DNA from: Mesorhabditis belari
Lineage: Eukaryota; Nematoda; Chromadorea; Rhabditida; Rhabditidae
Assembly (NCBI GenBank): GCA_958450365.1
Contig: CAUEEP010000936.1
Coordinates: 736,001 to 800,000 of the forward strand
Reading direction: 5' to 3'
Length of the DNA stretch: 64,000 nt
Shown here: positions 42,472 through 53,647 of the stretch, in pieces
Layout of the letters: each line of letters starts with the position of its first letter
Numbering within the stretch: the first letter of the stretch is position 1
Translations under genes and position numbers: made by a program
Notes under the pieces: model-generated
Database searches by the model: none
Seen by the model: only the letters and a program-made list of their open reading frames with translations
What the model was told of the DNA's origin: nothing

Positions 42472-44993
42472 ATGGCTTCTCCAGTTTTATTGATCGTTCA
42501 CGAAGAGCCAAACGTTTTTCTCATTTCTATGCGGTTCACTGGAATCTTTGGCATCTTGATGAACATCTTAACTTTGATCATTATTTTGAGGATTTCCCCG
42601 TTAACCATGAAAGACTACAAGAAACACCTTTTGTGGTATCAGGTAAAAGCAACAAAAAGTTATGATCCTATAATATTAGAGAAAAAAAACTAAAAAAAGC
42701 AGCCCGCAAATGAAACTCTTAAAAAGAAATCTTTTATGTTTTCCTAGTTTTGGTCAATGTCATTCGAGTTGCTAATGCATGGAGTCGAACTTGAGATCTT
42801 CTTTCCGACCCAATCTGGCCGAATGTACGGAGTGATGCACGTTCTCTTTGGGCTAAACGCAAAAGTTTGTCAGGTTCGAAAAGGTGATTACCGTAAATAC
42901 TGTAATAGAAGGGCACCCTCTCTCCAATCCAGTTTTTTGCGAAAATCTTGACAACGGTTGAAGATAACTTGATGTTGCTAGGGTTCAAATGAAAGCTCTG
43001 GATGTCTTCTATCTAATGAAAAAGGAATTAGACTTCGCAAAAATTTAGTGTTCAAGAAATCAAGCGCGACATTTTTGTTGCGTCCAAAATAATGGTCAAC
43101 TTTTTTGGGGCTTAAGTCAGGCCGGCTTTGACTTTTGCACTTCGGCGTGTTGGGATCGGATCGACTTCCGGTAGGTCCCATTAGATACTCCATCAAATTC
43201 AGCTAGATAAATGTTTAATGTAGATGGGAGTTTAGCTTTGAAGAACATCAAGAAAATCGGCCTTGACGTTGAAAGTAAGGTCGATTCCGGGAATTGTCAA
43301 CTTTGGAGCTCTATATCCGGACGTCTAGGCATCAGATCGACTTGCTAATGGTCTCATTCGATAGCGCATAAAATTTTGCTAAGATAATGTATAGTTTGAA
43401 TGCGGTGCCTGCTTGCGAGAACATCGAGATATAGAGCTCCAAAGTAGTGTAATTTCAACTTTCAAATTTATGAAAGTAGCAAAAAGGCTACTTCTGCTTA
43501 TATCTCGACTCGTATGCATCGACTCGACTTCCGGTGGGCCCCATTCGATTCCCCATCAAATTCTGCTAGATAAATGCTCAATTTAGATGGGGTGTTAGCT
43601 TTGGAGAACATCGAGAAAATCGACATTGACGTCGATAGTAGGGTCGGTTCCGGGAATTGTCAACTTTGGAGCTAAGGCTGAAGAAACTTGTCGGAAATTT
43701 GTTTTTGTACGTTTCACACCTATCGATTAAGATAGTTTTTTAATAAAAAATAATTTTTTCCCATGTGGTCCCCCTTACCTATTTTTTCGGCCGCCTTGGG
43801 GGAGGGAAAAAATAGAAGGGCATGCCTTTCAATTACAGTATTTCCGGTAGAAAGCAATTGCGAAGTTAAAAAATTTTAGAGACCTCAGAAGTCTTAGAAT
43901 TACTTTAAGTTTGTGAATTCATTCGCTTAGATTTAGAAAACCTTTTTAAGTATCAGCGACAAGCTAAAAATCAGTTGTAATTTCAGCAGATCGGATGTAT
44001 TTGCATTTGCAGTATGACCTTTGCAACAACACAGTGTGTCCTTTATCGTCATCGTCAAATCCTGCCACCTAATCACTGGTTTCGGTTAGGTTTTAGACCA
44101 ATCAAACCAAAGACCAATCAAACTCTAAAATTCAGATTCAAGAGAAGGACTTGGATTTGTATTGGATGTGCCCACTATTTTGTCTTCACTTCCTGTGCCC
44201 TTATTCTTTTTCAAGTTTCTGATTTCGAGTTGTCTCCGCAAGCGCAAGGACTACAAGAATTATTACAAGTTTACTTTGTAAAAGAAATCAAAATTTAGTG
44301 GATTTTTAGAAGTACCCCGAGTACGAGTTCATCAAATATGATCACGAGGTTTGGATAGCACACAGTAATCCCATCCTTCCCCCACACAACATTCCGTCAA
44401 TCCACGCTCTCTTTGCTATGATCTTTTGGATTTGTATTGAAATATTGCCAACGGTATGCGGGAGGGCAACTGTTAACTTGTTAAAGATTATCAGTCAAAT
44501 TTCAGCTATTTTTCTGCTTTTTGCACTCCTCTTATTTGCTCGACTTTCGCAATGATATGAGCAAAAAGACGAGACTTTTACAGAAGAGACTCATGTTTGC
44601 ACTTTTTCTTCAGGTGAACACTGAAAACTGCATAATTTTTTACTTTTGTATAGTCCACTTTCATTTTTTATGTGCAAAAGTTCTAGATTTGCGTCCCATT
44701 CGTCACAATTGCCTATCCGTGGACTCTATTTGCTTCGTTGCCAATTTTTGGATGGATTCTGCCACAAAGTTTCTCATTTTCCCGATTTAAAAACAAAAAA
44801 AATGAATCTAGTGCTTGTCAACGTCTCCTTTTTTATTAGCAGTTCTCATGCAACGGCTTCTTCTTGTTGCATTTTATTCCTCACCGGTCCCTACAAGGAT
44901 TTTCTCATTTCTCTCTTTTCGAGTCGAATTGTGAAACGTCGAGGGACAATGGTCTCCGTCCCGCAAAGAAATTCGCTCACAATTCGGAAATAA
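42472..44993 (+). CDS. Seven-transmembrane chemoreceptor, SRI/SRH-like (Str superfamily)
   Basis: Complete 8-exon chemoreceptor, 347 residues: 42472-42642, 42748-42873, 43987-44084, 44136-44268, 44310-44453, 44506-44613, 44687-44768, 44812-44993. All phases match. TM1 is in exon 1 (FTGIFGILMNILTLIIIL), followed by the family-typical KDYKKHLLWYQ. Exon 2 carries TM2 and starts TM3, and exon 3 continues it (CICICSMTFATTQCVLYRH). Exon 4 has TM4 (ICIGCAHYFVFTSCALILF). Exon 5 has the extracellular loop YPEYEFIKYDHE and TM5. Exon 7 has TM6 (VPFVTIAYPWTLFASLPIF). Exon 8 has TM7 and the GPYKDF end typical of Str-superfamily receptors. Such receptors act in sensory-neuron cilia; the ligand is unknown. 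The SRI versus SRH assignment is tentative. Confidence 0.87.
42889..43849. mobile_element. About 960-bp element with the same ends as the short MITE family
   Basis: It starts TACCGTAAATACTGTAATAG and ends with the inverted ATTACAGTATTTCCGGTA, flanked by TA, but its interior differs from the 270-bp MITEs. Two direct internal blocks (about 43140-43320 and 43510-43675) share CCGGGAATTGTCAACTTTGG. No transposase was found. It fills chemoreceptor intron 2. Confidence 0.8.
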
Positions 44994-45311
44994 AAAAGTT
45001 TTTGAAAATTTTTTTTTAATTAGCAAATAGAAAGAAATGTATTTAAACTTTTAAAATCCGGAGTTCATTGGTTCAGTAATTTCACATTCATTTGTGCGTA
45101 GATCTTGGAGTTGTCGGTTTTTCCTTTGTGTTGCGGAAACAGAAAACATTGACAAGGCTAAAGACTTCATTGGGGGTTGTTAAATGAAATTTCGAATTCT
45201 GAAAATATCATCGATTCAATATGTTATGTAATACTAGAAAAAAAAAATCGGATAGCGCGAATTCCTATTTCCCCAAAGTACAAAATCTCTCCGAAGGATG
45301 CGAGGAAAAAA
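44994..45311. other. Spacer after the chemoreceptor gene
   Basis: No supported gene. Confidence 0.4.
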
Positions 45312-45899
45312 AATTGATTCTACAGGGTGGCGCAAAATTACCCGAACCAGCGCACCCGACCTTCAGCAATAGTTTTTCGGCCGCACCAGTAATTTTATTC
45401 CGGGTTTCTGTGTTTTTCCTTTATTTTTACGTTTTCTTAGCATTATTTCATCTGGAATTCTATTATAATGTTTTAGATGGTGAAAAAATGGTGAAAAATC
45501 AATGGTGAAAAATTCTGTGCACATGGACTCGATCATCGAGCTACATCGAAAGGGAGTTCCAAAAAAAGAAATTTCTCATCGACTCTTTATTGCCAAATTG
45601 CTTGTTCCTGAGACTATTAGTCGTTTCAAAGCTTTGGAATCAAATTCGGATCAAGCAGAACGCGGATGCAAAGTTACGGTGACGACGCCGGTCAATGTCA
45701 AGAAGGTGAAGGACCGTCGGCGGTACAAAAACACTTCTTCTCAAAGGGAAATCGCAAAGAGAATGAAAATTTCAAGATGTTCAATATGCCGTATTGTCAA
45801 AAAGGAGCTTGGTATGAGATTTGGTGCTTCCAGCAGGATGGTGCGCCTGTACATTGGGCTCGTGCTGTGCAAGACTGGTGTAGGACGAAATTTCTAGAC
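45312..45899 (+). pseudogene. Tc1/mariner element, internally deleted, 5' part
   Basis: The left terminus is ACAGGGTGGCGCAAAATTACCC. The frame from 45502 has an HTH region (MDSIIELHRKGVPKKEISHR) and a second HTH (NTSSQREIAKRMKISRCSIC). At about 45800 it jumps into a different frame encoding WCFQQDGAPVHWARAVQDWC, the segment around the second catalytic Asp. The region between is deleted. The element is interrupted at 45900 by the retrotransposon below, and its right end was not found. Confidence 0.85.
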
Positions 45900-45900
45900 T

Positions 45901-47419
45901 TTTTTTTTTTAATCTGTCTTCGCATTCCTATTTGCGCAGATCACAACCTGCTTCCACATTTCTCGATCCCTTGCTATTGTCATCCAGTGTTTCCTATCTT
46001 GATTGTTCCTGGTTCGAAGTCTTCGACTTGCTTGTGCTGGTGGTGGTTGCACTCTAGCCATCCTTTCTCTGACCGTCTCTGCCACTCTTGTGCTCCACCT
46101 CGTTGCTGGTCTTCCGATGGGCCTCTTCTGGTCTCGTGGTAGCCACTTTGTGATCCGTATCGTCCATATGTCGTCTGTTCTTCTGGCTACGTGGCCGGCC
46201 ATCTGAGTCTTTTTCTCTCAATCACTTCCACTGGATCTCTGAGTCCCGAGAGCTGGCGCATATCCGTACTTCTTAGGTCTTGGTCGAGCTGCGTCTTCCT
46301 ATTGTACCCGAGGAGGTTCCTTTCAAGGGCCCGATGCGTCGTTCTCAGGGCTCGTTCAGTGGTCTGTGTCGTGGCCCAGGTCTCTGTCCCGTAGCAGAGT
46401 GCCGGGAGGACGGTGCTGTCGAAGAGGTGTGCCCGAGTTCTCTGGTGATTCTTGAGCATCTTTGTGACTTCTTTGATGCTTCCTAGTGCTGTCCAGGCAG
46501 CTCGTCTTCTTCTGGCGACTTCTGATCTTAGGTCTCCCTCCATATTGATGCTTCTTCCGAGGTAGGTGTAGGAGGTGACTTCTTCTAGTGGTTGACCTTT
46601 CAGCTTGATCTCTCCAGGTGGACACCATGCGTTCCTCATGCTCTGAGTCTTTTTCTTGTTCATCTCGAGGCCAATCTTCTTGCTGACTCGGTCGAGGTCT
46701 TCTAGCATCCGTTGGGCTTCTTCTGGTGTCTTGGCGTAGAGCACGATGTCGTCTGCGAAGCGTAGGTTGGTGATGTTCCTACCATCTACCGGGATGCCGT
46801 AGTCTTCCCACTCGAGGTCTTTCATGGCATACTGAAGAACTGTGGTGAAGAGCTTGGGCGAGATGGTGTCTCCTTGGCGAACCCCGCGCTTGATCGGGAT
46901 GTGGACTTCCCTCTCGAACATCTTGATCGTGGTGGTAGCCTCCGTGTAGCAGTCTTGTATGGCGTGGATATATCCGAGATCAATCCCTGCGTCGAGGAGG
47001 GCTTGTGTCACTGCGCCTTGTTCCACTGAGTCGAATGCCTTCTTGTAGTCGGCGAACACCAGGATGAGTGGCATTCGGAATTCTCGTGTTTTTTCGATCA
47101 GTTGGGTGACGGCTTGCATGTGGTCGATCACCGAGAAGTTCTTGCGGAAGCCGGCCTGCTCCACTGGCTGGTAGTCATCGAGTTGCCGCTCTATTTGTTG
47201 TTGGAGAATCTTCGTGTAGAGCTTGTACAGGACCGATAGCAGAGCTATTGGCCTGTAGTTTCCGATTTCTTCTTTGTCTCCTTTCTTGTAGAGCAGGACT
47301 GTTCTTGCTTCTCGCCAGTGGTCAGGCATCCTCTGGTTGTGGAGGTAGGTGGTGAAGCGTTCGGCCAGCAGCTTGTGTATGTCTTCTCCTCCAGCCTTGA
47401 GTAGCTCTATCTTTTTCTA
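45901..47419 (-). mobile_element. RTE-type non-LTR retrotransposon, 5'-truncated
   Basis: Minus-strand reverse transcriptase from about 47419. Visible landmarks are EIGNYRPIALLSVLYK, the fingers/palm VFADYKKAFDSVEQ (first Asp), GVRQGDTISPKLF, and the catalytic NLRFADDIVLYA. Then come thumb and C-terminal sequence to RKRLRW, and, after a one-base deletion at about 46193-46198, a second frame starting at AGHVAR and ending NRNAKTD. The endonuclease domain is lost by 5' truncation. The stop codon is followed directly by about 10 A residues (T run at 45901-45910). TTTCTAGACTT occurs on both sides (45891-45901 and 47414-47424) as a target-site duplication. Confidence 0.93.
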
Positions 47420-48081
47420 GACTTTACACTTTTCGCTTCCTTCCTCGAAATGGTGTTGTGGGCACACGAAATACCCGATCCGCATCAGCGCTGCTATAAG
47501 ACCAAAAATTTAACGACAATCACAAAGGTTAGTTGTTTCCAGAGTTTTCACCACTCAGCTCAGCGTAATGCCTTACGGTTCCACGTGTGATCATGCGGCT
47601 CGGAGTCGATGAATCCATTCTAAAGATAAAACATTGCATTTAGGCTATAGCTAAAATCAAAGAGAACATGTAAGAGGTAAAACACATATACCAAAACAAA
47701 ATCGCGAATAACAGGGGCAAACGGGAATGTCATAAACAGCAAAACTAGTTGCTGCCTCCGCTATCCGTCAAGTACTCAAAGCTATTACAGCAAACCTAAA
47801 TACAAATTTTTGCTCAGTAGGTTTCTCAAAATTCCAAGTGTTCGTGTGAAATGTGCTCGCCAATATTTTAAATTCAAATTGTCTCTCATCTCTTGACTCT
47901 CAAAGAAGGTAAAATGGCAGAGGTCCAAGAGAACGAACTACAGCGTTGCCCAAGCCGAAGCGAGATATTAGGAATTACTTTTTTGAGACGTTTTCCTTTA
48001 CGTTTTTGGGGGTGGCTACTTTGCGCCAAATTTTCTTTATAATTTTGGTTTCATTTTGTAGATCTCAATAAGTGCAACAAA
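47420..48081. other. Spacer, nothing firmly recognised
   Basis: The first about 100 bp might be residual mariner sequence beyond the insertion, but no DDE motif is readable. No other feature is supported. Confidence 0.4.
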
Positions 48082-48358
48082 ATGAAACCAAAAAAGATCA
48101 TAAAGATTGGCCCATATCATTTCTTTTTTGCTCCATCAAATCGTAGAATCAGTATCATTTTATTCGTCCTCTACAAACTTGATTATTCGTCTCTTTTGGC
48201 TTACCGAATCATTGCGTGCTTGTCATGTTCTGATTCTTGTCATGTGTCACACTTGCGAACTAGCTTTCCAAATTTTTCTTGAATCAATTTTGAGTGGTTT
48301 CATTTGTTTCAACCCTATACCCCCCTAACCCTATACTAAACTTCATTTTTAGCAAAAG

Positions 48359-50048
48359 ATGGATTTACCGAGCTCGAATGACGTGAAACCACCACCACCA
48401 CCAGGTTAGTTTTGTTTTACATCAGGTTGATAAACTAATGTTTGAACAACTTTTTTGTAGTTCTTCAAAGTCAAATCTGTATCGATGTCTGTTAGTCAAG
48501 GGGTTTTCTAAAATCAAAGATCGATTTTTAAAGTCAATGATTAAATTAACGAGTGTACAAGGTGTCTCATAAAAAAAAGGTTTTCAAATCGAATTTCCTA
48601 AAAAGTTCTAATGGCTGCAGGTGGCTGCTTTGGTGTCAAAAGCGTTTATTTGTGCTCAGGAATTTTTCACGTTTTTTCTTTTTCTCGATATCTTGATACA
48701 CCATGAGACTTTTGCCATAAAAGGTAAACTTTGTACTGGCACCGTGAGGCATGATAAACACTGTTAGGATGACTACAAATTTTTACCATACACCTTTTTT
48801 TGGTCTTTTTTTGGATAAGCGCTTTTTTGATATTTTTTTACCAAAGTTAAAATTTTTGCATGGAGTCACGAAAATGAATTTGTATCGTTTAGTGATCCGA
48901 ATCAACTTGATGGACGAGGGAATCGTGGTGGTGGAGCGCAAGGTATCTTTGTCGGAAAATGTGATAACACAGAAGGCTGTCAAAAATATGTTTTCCCTCG
49001 CTCCGACTTCGATCATTAAGTTGCGTTATGGTGATAATGAAGAGGCAGAATGGTGCAAGTAAGTTCGATTTTAAAATTTAGTTTTGAATGCCTTTTATCT
49101 TCTTTAAACTATTCTAGTTTTAGTTTGGATTCAACTGGCTCGTCGTTTTTGCTTCCGGAAGGCTGGCCAACTATGGAGTTCTTTGTCGATTCTCGTTCAA
49201 AAGGCCCAGCAAATAGTATGTTATGTTTAAATATTTAATAAAAATCTTCATTTAGGCGCTTCAAAAATTCTTAACGATTGGGAAAATCGTGTTTTTTGCA
49301 TTGAAGGGCGTGGTGGTAGGGTGGGATCATGCGTCTTATTGAATAAGCAGCACATTTTGACCGCTGCGCACTTATCCTTCAAGCTTGGAGAATGCTACCC
49401 AATCAAAGGACCCGGTTTGGAGGGCAGTTTGGATCTGCGCGTGCGCTGCGATTTCATTTCTAACCATTTCGATTTCGCCGTACTTAGTTCGGATGCTCTT
49501 CAAGACCTCGAGCTGTCTACAGACGCACTGAAGCGCGGCTCTAAATATTTCATAATGGTATGCTGGTTTTTAGAGTTTTATTGTAGCTGACGGAACGTTT
49601 TACAAAATGGCGATTTATTTCATATGTTAAACAGTTTAATTTTAGGGCTATCCAAACGGCGTCGAAGCTTCTAGGCCGACAATCACAAAAGGAATCATCA
49701 AAGAGTGGATGGTGGATGGCATTCATCTAGGTAAGAATAATTATCATTTATTTATTATCATTATTTTAACCAATGAGTTAATCGTCATAAAAAAATTTTG
49801 ATTTAGTCGGAACACCTGGTTCAAAGCGAGGCTGCGCAGGCGCTCCGGTCTTTGATGATACTAGACGTTTGGCAGGAATATTGATGGGGAGTGCAACAGC
49901 TCGATTAGATGTCAGTTCAACCCTTAAAGAATGTCTGGATTCGTCTGCGGAACAGAAATACGCGAAAATTTTAACAATTCCAGTAATCACTGGACACTAT
50001 GAGTATTGTCTCCAAAATGGTATTTTTAATTTTATTTTTCAAAATTAG
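48359..50048 (+). CDS. Trypsin-fold pseudoprotease with one N-terminal module
   Basis: Six exons, 312 residues: 48359-48404, 48893-49058, 49118-49215, 49256-49557, 49646-49730, 49807-50048. After a short MDLPSSNDVKPPPPP start, exons 2-3 form a divergent module ending SFLLPEGWPTMEFFVD. Exons 4-6 form a PA-clan trypsin-like domain. The His motif ILTAAHLSF and the Asp motif HFDFAVLSSD are intact. The nucleophile motif reads GCAGAPVF where the paralog at 58021 has GYSGAPVF, so Ser is replaced by Ala (GCA at 49836-49838) and the protein should lack serine-protease activity. No signal peptide or membrane segment is seen, so it is probably intracellular. The final 29 nt resemble an intron but are too short; I read through to TAG. 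Confidence 0.8.
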
Positions 50049-50149
50049 GATGAAGGCGTTTAGGAATTACGGACCAGGAATCCTGAAACTGTCAATGATG
50101 CGATGCTTGGTTGAAAAATATATTATATTAAATACAAATGATGCTTCGA

Positions 50150-50630
50150 CAACAACTTACGTACGATACTAGTTCGGGCCACTATTTTTTCGCGAAAAAG
50201 TTTTCAGAGGTAGTTTTTTACGTAAATCACGAATTTCATAGTGAGAGCTTGAGGAAATGCGTTTTAGAGCCACTTTCGGGGACCGTATGCTTCACTACGG
50301 CGTCAAAAATAAAAATTTTCATCCAGGTGTTCCCCCATAGGTGAAAACAGAAAAATTCGAACTTATCATCTTCTAGACACTCAATGGACCCAAAGAAAGT
50401 GTTGAAAGAAAGTGTTGCATGTTGAAAAAAATCCTCGGAGGCCTTAGATGAGCTCTCCTCAGCACGCAGTGAAGCACACTGTAGAGGCGGTGACTTCGGG
50501 TCCCCGAAAATCGGTCTAAAACGCATTTCCCCAGGTTCCCATTATGAAATTCGTAATCTACGCGAAAAACTGTCCCATAAAAAGTGCTTTCGGAGAAAAA
50601 AATATTGCCGCCCAACTAGTATAATTCCAC
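50150..50630. repeat. Fold-back repeat downstream of the pseudoprotease gene
   Basis: Arms contain CACGAATTTCATAGTGAGAG and the inverted TATGAAATTCGTAATCTACG. A shorter, degraded copy follows the paralogous gene at 63510-63745. Confidence 0.8.
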
Positions 50631-50990
50631 AACTTATTTCATTCTATTTTTGTTTTTACTGTTACACAAAATTGTTGACTTATCGATTTATTTTTGTTGT
50701 TATCATTACGTTGAGTTGTTACCCAATTAGATAAATCTCGAACTTGAAAACCAAATGTACAACCGATTTGAGTAGGGTACAAAACTTATGGATGTTTCAC
50801 TAGAATAGAGAAACCGGTGGCGAGCTTTTTTGAAAAACCTCATCTGCTTAATTATTGGATTCAAATGAAAGCCAGTTTAATCCTCCAAGAGTCAATCATT
50901 TAGACGAGTTGATATTTACGCATTCTATTCTTTAGAAAATAGCAAAGGCACGTATTAAAATTGAAAACATGACAAGATCGATAAAAATAC

Positions 50991-51396
50991 ATCACCCGCC
51001 TAAAAATTAATTGAAGGGGATGATAACGAGACAGAAATTCACAAGAAACACTCATTTTTAAGACAAATCCTTACATCGTGCCTTTCAAAGTTTTCCACAC
51101 GGCCAACATATTCGTCTTTGCAGTAATTTTCCCACTATACCTGATTTAGGCTCCCAAAACCGAACAAGCAGCCATCGATTTGCGGAGAGCCGTTTGGTAG
51201 GTTTCTCCAGGAAAATCCGAAGGATTTTCAATAATCTTGCTTCTTTCAAGACGAGACTTGCGTCATTGCTTCTTTTACCCAAAAGAGTGATTTCGCGAGA
51301 GAGCCAACCACACGCTGTTATCCATATTGGCCAAAATAAGGAGAAACACTGACACTTGGCGTTGGTGACATTTATTCAATTAATGAAGCTTTGAAA
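50991..51396. other. Unique spacer, nothing recognised
   Basis: The minus-strand frame at 51085-51282 has no recognisable family. This stretch lies just beyond the duplicated block. Confidence 0.4.
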
Positions 51397-51717
51397 GATC
51401 TTTGATAAATTTGTGATAAAGTACTTTGCATATTTAACTCGTAGATCACATGGTCTCTTTGTTGAGCTTCTTGCTTTGACGGATCGAGTCCCTCGATAAG
51501 TCGCTTCGTGCATTTAATCACATAACGGCCATTCTAAAAGAAAAGGTTAGAGTAACCTTTTCTTTTAGAATGGCCGTTATGTGATCAAATACACGAAGCG
51601 ATTTATCGAGGGACTCGATCCGTCAAAGCAAGAAGCTCAACAAAGAGACCATGTGATCTACGAGTTAAATATGCAAAGTACTTTATCACAAATTTATCAA
51701 AGATCAAAGACAACAAG
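51397..51717. repeat. Near-perfect inverted duplication of an exon
   Basis: Left arm 51397-51546 and right arm 51555-51705 differ at only a few positions, with a centre of about 8 bp. The right arm contains an exon-like frame preceded by CTTTTCTTTTAG, so the left arm is an antisense copy of that exon. Confidence 0.9.
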
Positions 51718-52261
51718 GTTGAGATTCAGATAAATTATTCGTGAATTGACAATATACTTTAGAAAGAGGGCGAAGAGACGAAGACTGTGACCAAAGAAGT
51801 GAACATTTCGAATGGATATGTTAATAGGACATTTTATGACATTCGAATGGATGTGACAGATTTGACTGGGCTTGTTTTAGAAGAAGCGTTGTCGGGGTGG
51901 CTCCCGAATTATGCGACATGCCGAGCAAAAAGATGAATTTGATGTGGGCGATATGATAAAGAAATTCGCCAGGTGAGTGGGTCAATAAATTGATACTGAA
52001 TGGCGAATGGGAGAAATTCTTTACAAAAAAAATGATGAAAAGCTGAATTTTGATTTACAGTATTGAAAACGCATTCTTATTGTGAGAACAACTTACAGAC
52101 TAACAGTTCATCTTGCATTTGTATGTTTTTTAGTGAAAGCCTTCAATCTCTTCGATCAACACGATTGTGAGGATCTACTCTATAAGCATTCAAATTCGGG
52201 ACAAATAAAAATGAGTTTAAAAGAAATCTTTGACAATTCCTCGAACAAACTTGAAGGTTGA
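51569..52261 (+). pseudogene. Broken gene fragments of unknown family
   Basis: Exon-like frames: 51569-51717 (NGRYVIKYTKRFIEGLDPSK start, donor GTTGAG); 51763-51900 (containing TVTKEVNISNGYVNRTFYDI); a frame after TTTTAG at 51881 (with MRHAEQKDEFDVGDMIKKF, donor GTGAGT near 51973); and 52134-52261 (VKAFNLFDQHDCEDLL to a TGA). Phases between the first two do not agree, so the gene appears broken or I have missed an exon. A diverged copy of the last segment lies near 55790-55960. No homolog is recognised. Confidence 0.45.
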
Positions 52262-52332
52262 TTGTCATAGAACAAACTAGCCTTCAATGAAAAGTATCCC
52301 TTTGTAAGCCTTTTCCGGCCTACAGACGGTGT

Positions 52333-52425
52333 GCAGCGATGTACGGGTGTTTAAGGAGTTTAACCCGAATTAGTGCGAGCTATCAAATGGGCTCTCCCCG
52401 GTAGGTTCGAATCCTGCTCGCTGCG
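52333..52425 (+). pseudogene. tRNA-Ser-like pseudogene
   Basis: A perfect 7-bp acceptor stem (GCAGCGA/TCGCTGC) with a G discriminator, an intact T-arm (GTAGGTTCGAATCCTGC) and the serine-type variable arm GGGCTCTCCCC match nematode tRNA-Ser. The D-arm is altered (TACGGGTGTTTAAGG for the usual GGCCGAGTGGTTAAGG), and the anticodon arm is replaced by about 30 nt that form no proper stem. It is most likely inactive. Confidence 0.8.
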
Positions 52426-52569
52426 AAATTTTTTGCTTTTGGAAAACAAAATTTATTTGTGAATGCACACACAGTTTAATCTTTAATCCTACTCTTTCAT
52501 TCATTTTTCAATAAATATTTATCAGCTGGTTCAATAATAAATCCGCTTATAAACTCTAGAGATGATTTT

Positions 52570-52700
52570 TAAAATTCGATTCAAAAATTTGCACGCTTAT
52601 AACTTTTGACAGAGTGCTATTTAGCCAAAACGGAAAGCAGATTCGTAATCAGCGTAAAATTCTGCGTTGAATAGTATATTTTGTCATTTCGAACGTGTCA
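52570..52700 (+). repeat. Dispersed repeat, second copy (with 7880-8090)
   Basis: It shares CGCTTATAACTTTTGA and GTAAAATTCTGC words with the minus-strand copy in the carboxypeptidase gene. Confidence 0.65.
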
Positions 52701-53500
52701 TTTTGCTACGACACCCGGTTGGCATGTTAGTTAGTGAATTTTCAGTGATGCTCGGTGCACATTTGGATCTTCCGGAAATACTAAAACGGGAGGATTGGAA
52801 AGGGGAAGAAGCAAGTGTGCGCAAATAGTGTGCCTATTATGTCACAGGATCAATGTGGGCTCTTTTTTCATATTTGTTTTGTTTGTAGAATTACAGTTGC
52901 CATTTGCTACCGCTATTGTCAAACTTTCAAATTTATTCAGGTATCACGGTAGACATGGGCGTCGAGACGGGTCAGTCCAACTCAGGACAAAGCCGTCCCG
53001 TCCCGAAGGACGGACAAAGTAAAACAAAACCTAGACATAGATGTTGGTGGGAGATTTCTGCCAACTGAAGCGAACTCGACTCATTAATGATTCTCACCAA
53101 CATTCTGGAATGATTGCTATCAGCTTCAAACTAAAAGAAAAGTTAGTGAAATCAAAGTGAAATTTTTCTTCGTTATTATTTATTATTTCTTTGTTTTGAT
53201 GCACAAAAATCTGGACGCTTTTAGGCTTTTGATATACTTTAAAATATAAAATCACGTAAACAACTTAAACGCGCCCATTTTCTAGAGAATTTCAAAGCAT
53301 TTAGGAATTGTCCTCCATACAATTTACAGATGATCAACAATTAGTCAAATTTTGAAAGTTTTTTCACAAGAAAATTACTCATTTCTAAATAGAAATGAGT
53401 GCTTTTCTTCTGAAAAAAACTCTCAAAAGACGCAATTGTTGATCATGTTGAGAACAAAAAGCAATTCCAAATTTCAATAGGCTGAAAACGATACAGCTAG
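52701..53500. other. Spacer, nothing recognised
   Basis: There is an imperfect hairpin near 53330-53450 (TGATCAACAATT and TTGTTGATCATG words with GAAAATTACTCATTTCTA). No gene was found. Confidence 0.4.
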
Positions 53501-53508
53501 TATATAAA
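53501..53508 (+). promoter_or_regulatory. TATA box of the small secreted protein gene
   Basis: TATATAAA lies about 60 bp upstream of a predicted 5'-UTR donor (AAAG followed by GTAACTTT at 53562), which pairs with the TTTTTAG acceptor directly before the ATG at 53648. The arrangement is typical of strongly expressed small secreted proteins. Confidence 0.65.
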
Positions 53509-53647
53509 GAACCAGTTTTGATGAAGAAATCATAACTTGAAATTAATTAAGCAACTAAAGGTAACTTTTCTTGCTCTTACCTTTTAGCTTAATCAGATTA
53601 CAAGTTTTTAACTTACTTTAATCATTTCATATACCCAATGTTTTTAG

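Larger units (their letters stand above)
48082..50990. repeat. Segmental duplication, copy 1 (with 57690-64000)
   Basis: Upstream sequence (TCATTTCTTTTTTGCTCCAT at 48118 and 57797), the whole protease gene, and downstream sequence (ATTACGTTGAGTTGTTACCC at 50706 and 63822) are shared by both copies in the same order and orientation. Confidence 0.9.

Noticed and set aside
46003..46628. Plus-strand frames over the retrotransposon
   Set aside because: They are antisense to a clear reverse transcriptase with a catalytic FADD motif.
50019..50048. Final intron in the pseudoprotease gene (GTATTT...TTAG)
   Set aside because: Only 29 nt and of uniform T-rich sequence in both paralogs; reading through gives a conserved short tail ending in TAG.
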